The notes beneath the pieces are model-generated. The model did not search any database. It was not told where the DNA came from and saw nothing but the letters and a program-made list of their open reading frames with translations. A program made the position numbers and the translations under genes. Of a DNA stretch of 64,000 nt, positions 1 to 8,800 are shown piece by piece (positions within the stretch are counted from its first letter, which is position 1; each line of letters opens with the position of its first letter). The stretch is from Aequorivita capsosiphonis DSM 23843 (GTDB lineage: Bacteria > Bacteroidota > Bacteroidia > Flavobacteriales > Flavobacteriaceae): the NCBI RefSeq assembly GCF_000429125.1, contig NZ_AUBG01000014.1, forward strand, positions 1 to 64,000, read 5' to 3'.

Positions 1-52
1 ACCATGATAAAATACTTTTTCAAGCAATTTATGAATCTTAAAAGTGTAAACT

Positions 53-86
53 ATGTCCCTTTAACTTTGTAAAGGATGTCCCTTTA
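53..86. repeat. Two direct ATGTCCCTTTA repeats
   Basis: The 11-mer ATGTCCCTTTA occurs at 53-63 and again at 76-86, separated by a short AT-rich spacer. Closely spaced terminal direct repeats are a habit of IS21-type insertion sequence ends, so this may be the edge of an element lying mostly outside the window. No transposase is visible here, so that reading is only a guess. Confidence 0.3.
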
Positions 87-103
87 CCGTACCTTGCTTA
101 CTG

Positions 104-232
104 GTAACGTTTGGTATAAGCGTAGTAGCGGGATTAACGTACTGATTTTTAATTTTATGGCTGAACTTTGTTTTATAAATTTATTTTTAATTAAGCCCTA
201 ACTCCGCTATTGCGTTTATACTCGTGTTAGGC
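104..232 (-). repeat. attC-like hairpin recombination site
   Basis: Arms at 113-131 and 204-222 form an imperfect 19-bp inverted repeat with about four mismatches or GU pairs, enclosing an AT-rich centre of about 70 bp. Read on the minus strand, the site opens with GCCTAAC (226-232), which fits the integron R-prime consensus RYYYAAC. It ends in GTTACCA (102-108), a degenerate GTTRRRY. It lies directly after the stop of the DGQHR gene, as an attC site follows its cassette gene. The hairpin is seen directly. Use by an integron integrase is inference, since none is in the window. Confidence 0.6.
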
Positions 233-243
233 AAAGTTTTTTA

Positions 244-2022
244 TCAGAAATATTCCTTATAAATGGCTTCTCCCATTTTTCGATATTGGCTAGATTTATA
301 TTTTTTAAATTCAAATTTGTTAATGTTCTTTAGCTTTAATTTGTAATTTTCAACTGTAGAAACTTTATTATTTTCTATTAGCAATCTCAAAATATTCAAT
401 ACGCCATTTATAAAAGTTACAGTTAGTAAACCTTTTGGATTTCCTGGACTATAAGTTTTCCATTGATCAGTATCCAAATTCCCTTTTAATGCTATTAATA
501 AATCTCTAATTTTTTCTACTGAGAACATTATGTAATCATCAAGTAAATCAAATTGATTATTATCTTTTTGTTTTAATTTCTGTTTATCGGGATGGTTCCA
601 AATAAAGTAAATACTATCTTTAGCCTTTATATCTTCAATTTTTATCAAAGGTCTTAATCCAAAACTAACGATTGAAGCGGTTTTAATTTTTCCCTTTTCG
701 TACCAATATTGTTCTATTAAATTTACTAGCGGACCACTTTTATTTAAACCTGTCAATATTCTTTTGCCAATTGCAACGGATGAAAATGGACTAATCATCA
801 ATTCTATTTCTTGTTTTAGTTGAGATTTTACATTGGTTTGATTAGAATTAATTTCTAAGAATAAATTGGCTTCAAATTTTAATCTTGCTTGCTTACTTTC
901 AACCTTAGGGAAAAGTATTCCTGTGACTAACAAATTTTGAATAGTTCGCATTTTAGATATCTTAGTCTCATATTGATCGTCTCCTTCGTGATAGGCATAA
1001 GTTCTGTGTTGTCCATCAATCAAACCAATAATATTACATTCGTCATTAATTTCGATTAAGGCCGGAGTCACTTCTGTTGCATTTTTCCCTATAAATTGAC
1101 CATTTTCATTTACTGAAAGAAGATTGTCTTCTTTGTCGTAGAGTTTGATTTTATCAATTGATATTGTAGAAATTATATTATTTATAAAAACTCTATTCTT
1201 TTCAGTTAAATATCTTCTCATACTGGATATTTTCTTAGCTTCAAACATACGCTGATAGTGACCAATATTTTCAATATCTCGCCAGCCGTTTTGTCTTAAA
1301 ACATATGATCTTTTAAGTAAAGAATCGGCATCTATATAAAATGATACTATTTTATAACCTTCATCAAAAGAGCTTTTTTCTTCTGGAAGTATGTGTCCTG
1401 AAAATTTATTAGAGGATCCTAATGATGAATTTTTAATATTTAAGCCGTAATCTTCAACTGGAATGTTTATAAATTCTAGAAATTCATATTTACTTGATTT
1501 TTTGATTACTTTAGTTAGACTTTTAAAGTACTGTACAATGTGGTAATCGAAAAATATCACATCAACTATTACATTTTTATGTTCTTCTGAAACGCTTTTT
1601 TTGGAACAATAAAGAATTTTTAATCTCAATTCATTTTTTGAATAATTACCGTTAATATTTTCTTCGTAGAACTTTTTGAAACTTTTTAGTTTTTCTTCAT
1701 TTAATAAAAAATCTATAAAAGTTCGCTTATCCTGATTGACTTTATCATAGAATATCTTTTTTGAGAATAAATGATCTTTAGGGTCGCCTATTGTATATTC
1801 TACTAGCAGAATAACATTTTCACTTATGAAAATGTCATCCATTTCTGTTTTCCGATTATCATACTCAAAATGCTTTCCATCAATATATGGCAATCTTTGA
1901 AAACCAATATTTTTCAGGATGGTTGAGACTTCATTTCTTTGATCCCTTTTTTCCTTTCTTACAGCCTTTTCTTGTGGAGAAAGTTTTTTCCTAGTTACTT
2001 TTTTTTTAGTTTTACCTTTAGC
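244..2022 (-). CDS. DGQHR-domain protein with nuclease-like N-terminus (DndB-like)
   Basis: This protein resembles the DGQHR family, which includes DndB of DNA phosphorothioation systems. The motif DGQHR sits near residue 336, followed by an EINSNQT segment typical of the family. Near residues 60-90 the pattern EMDD, LLVEYT and a nearby lysine pair resembles a degenerate PD-(D/E)xK nuclease core. The first ~25 residues are very Lys-rich. I start at the ATG at 2022, which lies 13 bases after the methyltransferase stop; an upstream start at 2055 would overlap that gene by 20 bases. Co-transcription with the methyltransferase points to DNA modification, restriction or its control. Nuclease activity is inference; the DGQHR assignment is firm. 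Confidence 0.8.
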   Translation of the reverse strand, partial: AKGKTKKKVTRKKLSPQEKAVRKEKRDQRNEVSTILKNIGFQRLPYIDGKHFEYDNRKTEMDDIFISENVILLVEYTIGDPKDHLFSKKIFYDKVNQDKRTFIDFLLNEEKLKSFKKFYEENINGNYSKNELRLKILYCSKKSVSEEHKNVIVDVIFFDYHIVQYFKSLTKVIKKSSKYEFLEFINIPVEDYGLNIKNSSLGSSNKFSGHILPEEKSSFDEGYKIVSFYIDADSLLKRSYVLRQNGWRDIENIGHYQRMFEAKKISSMRRYLTEKNRVFINNIISTISIDKIKLYDKEDNLLSVNENGQFIGKNATEVTPALIEINDECNIIGLIDGQHRTYAYHEGDDQYETKISKMRTIQNLLVTGILFPKVESKQARLKFEANLFLEINSNQTNVKSQLKQEIELMISPFSSVAIGKRILTGLNKSGPLVNLIEQYWYEKGKIKTASIVSFGLRPLIKIEDIKAKDSIYFIWNHPDKQKLKQKDNNQFDLLDDYIMFSVEKIRDLLIALKGNLDTDQWKTYSPGNPKGLLTVTFINGVLNILRLLIENNKVSTVENYKLKLKNINKFEFKKYKSSQYRKMGEAIYKEYF

Positions 2023-2035
2023 CATAAGTGAAAGT

Positions 2036-3328
2036 TTATAAGTAATCATTTTCATTTAAGTCAACACAAATCTTGCTTATGACTTTTATTTTAGGCGAAT
2101 TAAGATCAGCGTTTTTTACATATGAATACGTATTAGTTTTTGTGTAACCAAAATGATCTTTATTATTGAATTTTTTAGAAATTACAAATTTGAATATTGG
2201 CTCAATACCAAATTTCGATAAAGGTGCTTTGTTAATTAACTTTTTTGCTTCATTTAAAAAGATAGTTTCATCAATTTGTCCAATAATTTGATATTCCACT
2301 CGAAGTAGTTTGTTTTTTATCTTACTAGCTTCTTTTGGAACAACAAATATTTTAAAATTATCAAAGTCGATATTCTTCTCAATATTATTACCTAGAACAC
2401 GTGCAAATTTCAAGGACCTTAAATTAAGAATACGTTTTTCGAAATCTCCTTGATCTTTATTCTGAGAAAATTGATCATACTCTTTTCGATATTTAGAAAA
2501 TGTTTTTTCTAAATATTCTTCGAACATTGAAATGTATTTTTCATTTAATTCAAATCCAATATAATTTCTGTTCATATAGGCAGATTGTGATAGAACTGTT
2601 CCACTACCCGCAAAAGGATCAAGAATATTATCATTCTCATCGGTGCTTATTTGAATCATTGTTGCTACCATATCTTGGGGTAACGGACAAAAATGTCTGA
2701 TATATTCGTCTCCCCAAGAACCTTGAGTTGGAATAGGAAATTCCCAGACTTCATCTAAAGCCTTCCCTTTTGGATTATATCTTTCGGGATATTTTATCCA
2801 CCATTTCTTTAGTTGTGAAGTATCATAAACTCGAACGCTATCCTTATTGGATTTGTAATTTATGCTTTTCGAGAAGAATAAGATGTATTCAAATTTTCGT
2901 TGCATAAAGCCATTAGTGGACCAAGGAACTGTTTTATCTTTCTTCCAAATAATAACATCTTGTAAAAGCCAACCAACTTCTTTTAATTTGTCAGAGAGAT
3001 CAAATGGTAGTGTGATTACTTGATTATTTCGTTTAAACGTATCGATTATTATCCATAAAGTACCGTTCTCTTCTGTGATTTCAAATACACCTGCAAAAAT
3101 CGATTTTAAATCTTTCAAGTAATCTTCATAAGTTTGTCCGTAGCCTACTTGATTGTCAGAATCATAGTCTTTCATATCATAGTATGGTGGAGATGTAATA
3201 GTTGTAGTAACCTTTGTCTTAGACCCAATGGATTCCAAAATATTTCTAGCGTCTTGGTTATAGATTACGTTTAACAATTTTTTCTTAGTTTTCAATTTTA
3301 TATAATATATATGCTTTATTTTTTTCAA
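2036..3328 (-). CDS. Beta-class DNA methyltransferase (N4-cytosine or N6-adenine)
   Basis: This is a SAM-dependent DNA amino-methyltransferase. Motif IV, TSPPYY, is at residues 45-50 and precedes motif I, DPFAGSGT, at about 237-244, so it has the beta-class order. The SPPY form is more usual in N4-cytosine enzymes but does not settle the target base. About 150 C-terminal residues are unassigned and may hold target recognition. No ATG opens the frame: the first possible start is TTG at 3328, and TTG at 3277 (MLNVIYNQDA) looks like the natural N-terminus of the fold. The gene begins just inside the cassette core site at 3334-3340 and runs into the DGQHR gene. Confidence 0.88.
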   Translation of the reverse strand: MKKIKHIYYIKLKTKKKLLNVIYNQDARNILESIGSKTKVTTTITSPPYYDMKDYDSDNQVGYGQTYEDYLKDLKSIFAGVFEITEENGTLWIIIDTFKRNNQVITLPFDLSDKLKEVGWLLQDVIIWKKDKTVPWSTNGFMQRKFEYILFFSKSINYKSNKDSVRVYDTSQLKKWWIKYPERYNPKGKALDEVWEFPIPTQGSWGDEYIRHFCPLPQDMVATMIQISTDENDNILDPFAGSGTVLSQSAYMNRNYIGFELNEKYISMFEEYLEKTFSKYRKEYDQFSQNKDQGDFEKRILNLRSLKFARVLGNNIEKNIDFDNFKIFVVPKEASKIKNKLLRVEYQIIGQIDETIFLNEAKKLINKAPLSKFGIEPIFKFVISKKFNNKDHFGYTKTNTYSYVKNADLNSPKIKVISKICVDLNENDYL

Positions 3329-3333
3329 ATTTT

Positions 3334-3340
3334 GCCTAAC
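3334..3340 (-). repeat. Cassette boundary core site GTTAGGC
   Basis: GCCTAAC on the plus strand reads GTTAGGC on the minus strand, matching the attC core GTTRRRY. With its flank (3327-3340) it mirrors 226-239, sharing 13 of 14 bases in inverted orientation, so the two-gene unit lies between matching ends. The flank at 3341-3410 has a small TTTATATATAAA palindrome and two GACGTATATA repeats but no full attC fold. Confidence 0.5.
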
Positions 3341-3534
3341 ATTTATATATAAACCATCGACGTATATACAACATAAGAATGACGTATATATTCCTAATAT
3401 ATCCTCTTAAAATGTTAATCAAGCCAAATATAACAGAAATTCGCAATGCAAGTTTACGGAATACCACAATTGAGGTAAAATTTTTAGAGTTTTTTAAAGA
3501 AGAGCTAATAAAACCCTAAGAAGTCTCACAATTT

Positions 3535-4113
3535 TCACTTCATCCTCTTTCCTCCATTTATTATCCTTGAAACAATTCCTTTCTGGTCCGTGAGTTCCGC
3601 GATTATGATCCCTGATATATGGACTACAATAAATGCCACCAAATAATAAATTCCCAGCACGTGTACTTCTTCCAAGGGTTTTTTCCAATCTTTTGGACCC
3701 CATTCAATCAAAATACCGGTTATTAAGGATATTATAACACAGACATAAAAAATAAGATAAGTCCATTTTTGCATCTTTTGTTTTGTTGTCAAACCAGTGG
3801 TAAAGGGACTTTGAAAATTCATCTCCCCAAACAAGGGAAGTATAAAGCGGATGCTAAATAATCCCGTTAAAACGTAGCCTAAATAAATATGCCAGTCCCA
3901 CATAGGCTTTCTAATCTGTTTTGCTAAGACGATAAGCTGCTCACGCGAAAGGGATTGATCAGTACCACTGAGATACGCCCCAATGATATCTGCCATATTG
4001 TTTTTGTTCATCCAAGTCAACCGCAAAAAGATGGTGACCAACAGAAGCAGAAAAGTAATCGCCACTGCCCAATGGATGATTCGGTAAATTCTGGAATAGG
4101 TTGTTGTTTTCAT
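3535..4113 (-). CDS. Cytochrome b561-type membrane protein
   Basis: This is a four-helix b-type cytochrome of the cytochrome b/b6 or Ni,Fe-hydrogenase b-subunit type. Four hydrophobic helices (about residues 12-30, 77-95, 117-136, 152-172) carry histidines H14, H75, H151 and H165, a pattern suited to two b hemes. The family passes electrons between quinone and a redox partner at the inner membrane. No partner subunit lies next to it: upstream is the repeat block at 4252-4640 and downstream the methyltransferase cassette. The true electron donor is unknown. Length (192 aa) suits a complete protein. Confidence 0.75.
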   Translation of the reverse strand: MKTTTYSRIYRIIHWAVAITFLLLLVTIFLRLTWMNKNNMADIIGAYLSGTDQSLSREQLIVLAKQIRKPMWDWHIYLGYVLTGLFSIRFILPLFGEMNFQSPFTTGLTTKQKMQKWTYLIFYVCVIISLITGILIEWGPKDWKKPLEEVHVLGIYYLVAFIVVHISGIIIAELTDQKGIVSRIINGGKRMK

Positions 4114-4661
4114 CTATTATTATTTATTGTTATTTTTTATTAATATTCAAGAAAGGGAGGAATTGCAAAAAGCAAATTCCAAATACCAAATACCAAATAA
4201 CAAATTCAAAAAACAAAATTCAAAAAGTGTAGAGCAGTTAATGGACTTTGGTTTCGGTTTCCCTTCTATGTCGTGATTCGCTTCAGTCGTGGTTCAAACC
4301 ATCATTCGTCGCTCGTACTTCAACTTTCGTATTTCGTATTTCAACTTTCGCATTTCAATTTTTCGTCGTTCGTCGTTCCCTTCCCTTCAGTCGTGATTCC
4401 CTTCGGTCGTGGTTCAAACCGTCATTCGTCGCTCCTACTTCAACTTTCGTATTTCGTATTTCAACTTTCGCATTTTAATTTTTCGTCGTTCGTCATTCAT
4501 CGTTCCCTTCCCTTCAGTCGTGGTTCAAACCGACATTCGTCGCTCGTACTTCACCTTTCGTATTTCAAATTTCAACTTTCGAATTTCAATTTTTCGTCGT
4601 TCGTCGCTCGTCATTCGTCGTTCCATTCCATCCTAGTTCACAACGTCTAGACTCATCTGAA
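4114..4661. repeat. Low-complexity block with three copies of a ~120-bp repeat
   Basis: A non-coding stretch. Around 4165-4225 there are CAAATTCCAAATACCAAAT-like runs. From about 4252 to 4640 an imperfect repeat rich in TTCGT occurs three times; the anchor CTTC(A/G)GTCGTGGTTCAAACC begins at 4281, 4401 and 4512, giving periods of 120 and 111 bases. Open frames across it are repetitive Phe/Ser-rich artefacts and I do not call them. Its position between two minus-strand genes would allow transcription read-through, but no terminator is evident. Confidence 0.8.
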
Positions 4662-5828
4662 TCAATGACTATGCCCCCCGCCTCCTTCTTCTTGCAACAA
4701 AACAAAACCACCTTTGGTTAAAAAGCGGTCGTTTGCTTTAAATTGAGAAGCGTTTTCAATGGCTGTAAACCCATTGTAAGTGGTGCCGATTTTTACTGCT
4801 ACCGGATGGATTTCAAATTCGTCATCGGTTTCATTTTCAATTAAAAGCACAAAGTTTTTGCCTTCATTTTCCACTACCGCGTCTTCGGGAAGTGCCATAT
4901 GCTCTGAAGTGCCCGTTACAATTCCCGCTTCCACAAACATTCCAGCGGTGAAGTTTTGCTCATCTTTTTCGCCTATATGCCCGTGAATCATTGCATTTCT
5001 TTTGTTTGGATCAATGGAAGTGCCCACCAAATGCACCTTGCCTTTAAAAGTTTCTTTGGACGCTTCGGGTACTGTAAACAGTATTTCCTGATCCTTTTTA
5101 AGTTGGAGTAAATCCTTTTCAAAAACCTTTAACTCCAAGTGAATATGATCTGTATTCATAATTTCCATAATCTTATCAGCTGGCGAAACATAGGTGCCCG
5201 TGTTTACAAATACCTGCGTTACATTCCCGTCAATGGGACTGTAAATATTCACTTGTGAAACAATATTTCCAGCAGCAACGGAAGCTGGGTTTATGTTGAG
5301 CATTTCAAGGTTCTTTTTTAAGCTATTGCTCCGCGCCAAAGCCGTTTTATATTCGCTTTCTGCTTTTAGAAAACTTTTTTGCGAAGTGATTTTTTCGTCC
5401 ATCATTATCTGCTGCCGTTCGTATTCCGAATTAAGGTAGGAAAGTTGCGCCACGGTTTCTAAATAACTTTGTTGCATCGCGATAAACTCAGGGTTTTCCA
5501 GCGTTACCAAACGTTGCCCTTTCTTGACTTTATCGCCAATCAACAAAGGCGTGTTTTTTATATATCCACCGGAAAAAGCACTTATCACCGCACGACTATG
5601 TGGCGGCACGTCAATAATTCCGCTGGTTTGTACCGTTTCGGCAAAAGGTTTTTCTGCGAGTTTGCCTATCTCCATCGCAGCATTTTCAAATTGCGCTCGG
5701 GAAAGATGGATGATGTCGTCGTGAGATTCTCCTGCGGTTATTTCCGCCGTATCTCCTTCCTTTTCTGAATTGTTGCAGGCCGTTAAAACAAGGGCCAAAA
5801 GCAACAACAATGATTTTATATAGTTCAT
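4662..5828 (-). CDS. RND efflux periplasmic adaptor, CusB/CzcB family
   Basis: This is the membrane-fusion subunit of a heavy-metal tripartite efflux pump. A lipoprotein signal ends in LTAC with Cys18, so it is probably tethered to a membrane facing the periplasm. The order is a biotinyl-lipoyl-like hairpin domain (around residues 65-110 and 185-225), an alpha-helical hairpin between them (SYLETVAQLSYLNSEYERQQ region), then beta-barrel and membrane-proximal domains. The C-terminus ends in a Gly-rich GGGGHSH tail that could bind metal. It follows the CusA-TolC gene by 10 bases and is surely in the same operon. Cu/Ag versus Zn/Co/Cd cannot be decided from sequence. Confidence 0.9.
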   Translation of the reverse strand: MNYIKSLLLLLALVLTACNNSEKEGDTAEITAGESHDDIIHLSRAQFENAAMEIGKLAEKPFAETVQTSGIIDVPPHSRAVISAFSGGYIKNTPLLIGDKVKKGQRLVTLENPEFIAMQQSYLETVAQLSYLNSEYERQQIMMDEKITSQKSFLKAESEYKTALARSNSLKKNLEMLNINPASVAAGNIVSQVNIYSPIDGNVTQVFVNTGTYVSPADKIMEIMNTDHIHLELKVFEKDLLQLKKDQEILFTVPEASKETFKGKVHLVGTSIDPNKRNAMIHGHIGEKDEQNFTAGMFVEAGIVTGTSEHMALPEDAVVENEGKNFVLLIENETDDEFEIHPVAVKIGTTYNGFTAIENASQFKANDRFLTKGGFVLLQEEGGGGHSH

Positions 5829-5838
5829 AATTAATATT

Positions 5839-8800
5839 TTAAAGCGTTAAATAGTTGATAGCGATTACCGCTTGGTTGTAATTGTTTAGGTTTTCGAGAT
5901 ACTGCAGTTCAATTTCATAAGCGTTTTCAAGGCTTTGGATATATTGAAAGAAATCTATCTCGCCGTTTTTAAAACTGATATTCGCCGTTTTTAAAATTTC
6001 TTCGGAAAGTGATTTCCCCTCCGTTTCATAATATTTAAGGGCTTCTTCATATTTTGAAACCTCATTGAGCAACTGCGCTCTTCTGGAATTTAGGTGAACC
6101 TCATAATCTTCGGCTTGCCTTTGGCTGACGTCCGCTGCGATTTTCGAAGCCTTTATTTTTGAAGCGTTACCACTAAAAAACAAGGGGATTTTAAGTCCGA
6201 TCTGATACGCGTATAAATTCTGACTCAAGCCTGAATTACTACCCAAGGAATAAGAAAAACTGATATCTGGGAGCAGGTTTTGCTTTTCAAGACTGCGTTT
6301 TGCCTCAAAAAATTCATTCCTGTTATCATAATAATCTATGGCTGGATGGTCTTCCAAACCAAGCAGCGAAAGTTGCAGTTTTTCCAATGCCTGTTCTGAA
6401 ACCAACAAACTATCTTCAGACTGAACCACCGTTTTTAATCGTTCCATCGCAATCTGCACATCTTCTTTGATCTGCCTATAATCGGTTTCCAATTGTCGTT
6501 GTTTAGCACGGGCGGTTATTTTTTCCAAATAATTGGTTTCCCCAAGTTCAAACCGGCGCTCGGCGGCGTGGGCAAAATTCTGATATAAACTGTCCAGACT
6601 TTTATAAACACGCTCCTGATTTTTCTCAAATAGAAATTGATAATAGGCCGCTTCCACCAAACCTTGCGTTTTTCGTTGTTCTACTTCAAACTGACTGCTT
6701 TGCATTTCATATTGACGTTGGTTTACAGCTTTTTCAGCAAAATAAACCGTGGGAAACAGGATGCTTTGCTCTACCCCAAAAATGTTTAGTGGCATATTGT
6801 TTGGCCCCATATTATTTTCGTCAAACTCATAATACACCTTTGTTTTTTCGAAATTGAAAGCGCTTCCTATTAAGGCTTTCGCCTCGTCCTTTTGTAGTTC
6901 TGAAGCTTTTAGTCCGGCGTTGTTTTCCAAAGCCATTTGTTGTAAATCCCGCAAGGTTTTAGGATTTTGCTGAGCAAACCCCGTCACTCCAAGAAGTAGT
7001 AAGAGAAAGGTAATTGGCAAAGCCTTCCCAAGTTTTCTAGGTGATTTTTTCTTTTTATCAGAATCAAAAATCGAATACAACACTGGCAAAACGATCAAGG
7101 TCAATATAAATGCGCTCGCCATCCCACCGATTACTACGGTTGATAAAGGTCGTTGCACTTCGGCTCCCGCTCCAGTGGAAATCGCCATTGGCAAAAAGCC
7201 CAGCGCAGTAGAAGCAGCTGTGAGCAATACTGCCCGCAATCTATCCTTAGAACCTTGAATAATCATTTTGTTCGTGTCTTTCATCCCTTCTTTTTTAAGT
7301 TCCTTAAAGTGCTCTATCAAGATAATTCCGTTTAATACTGACACTCCAAAGAGCGCGATAAACCCAACGCCCGCCGAAATACTCAATGGCATATCTCTTA
7401 TCCACAATAACAACACGCCACCCACCGCAGATAACGGAATGGCCGAATAAATCAGCAGGGCTTCCTTAACGGAGCGCAGCCCGAAATACAGCATCACAAA
7501 AATTAACAACAAGGCGATTGGCACGGCTATGAGCAATCGTTTTTTCGCGCTTTCCAGGTTTTCAAATTGTCCGCCATAATCAATTGTATAGCCTACGGGA
7601 AGTTTTACGTTTTCGTCTATCACAGTTTGCACATCGTCTACAACGCTTTGTAAATCGCGGTTTCGCACGTTGACGCCCACCACAATTCTACGTTTTGTAT
7701 CGTCTCTGGAAATCTGTGCGGCACCTTTTGAATATTTAATTTCGGCCAGTTCACTTAAAGGAATTTTATTTCCAGAAGGAGTGTCCACATATAAGTTTTG
7801 CAAATGGGAGATATCATTTCTATGATCTTCGTCAAATCGCAGCACCAGATCAAAGCGCTTTTCGCCTTCAAAAACACTACCTGCAGCTCTACCCGCAAAC
7901 CCCATCGCAATGGTTTGGTTTAAATCCTCTATATTAAGTCCATAGCGTGCAATTTTTGCTCTATCGAATTTGACATTCATCTCTGGCAAACCGACTACTT
8001 TTTCCACGGTAATATCATCAGCGCCATCTATACCTTCAATCAACTCCTTAATCTCGCGAGCTTTTTTATCGAGTATATCCAAATCCTCTCCAAAAATCTT
8101 GATGGCAATATCGGCGCGAACCCCTGTAATAAGTTCATTAAAACGCATTTCAATAGGCTGACTAAACTCCACTTCCATACCTGGAATTACGGATAAAGCC
8201 TCCTTAAATTTATCTGCCAGTTCATTTTTGCTCTTGGCAGAAACCCATTCGCTTTTAGGCTTTAGCGTAACCATTACATCCGTTTGCTCCATAGACATCG
8301 GATCCGTAGGGACTTCCGCCGCTCCTAAGCGGGTTACTGCCTGATCTACCTCTGGAAAGTTATCAACCAGTATTTTTTCTATCTGGGTGGTTATTTCGAT
8401 AGTATTGCTCAGGGAAGTTCCCGTTTTTAATACGGGTTGAATCACAAAATCCCCTTCGTCCAAAGTGGGAATAAACTCGCTTCCCATCGTGGAAAAAACA
8501 AATCCGGTAATGATTAACATTAAAACAGCAATGCCTATTACTAATCGCTTAGCGCCCAAGGCCCAACGAATAATAGGATCGTAAACCCGATTGAGAAAGT
8601 TCATTATCCGAACCGAAATATTTTTCGGCGATACTTCCGTAGGTTTTAGAAACATAGCTGCCGCTACTGGCACATAAGTGAAGCACAACAACATTGTTCC
8701 CAGCATCGCAAAGCTGAAAGTCAGCGCCATAGGTCGGAACATTTTTCCTTCTACACCGCTCAAGGAAAGAATAGGGATAAAGACGATTAAAATGATCAAC

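Noticed and set aside
3412-3519. A 35-codon plus-strand frame beginning ATGTTAATC
   Set aside because: Too short and without recognisable family or promoter; it lies next to the cassette boundary and may be chance.
4248-4650. Three overlapping Phe/Ser-rich open frames
   Set aside because: They are translations of the 111-120-bp repeat block, have no start context and no family, and occur in several frames at once.
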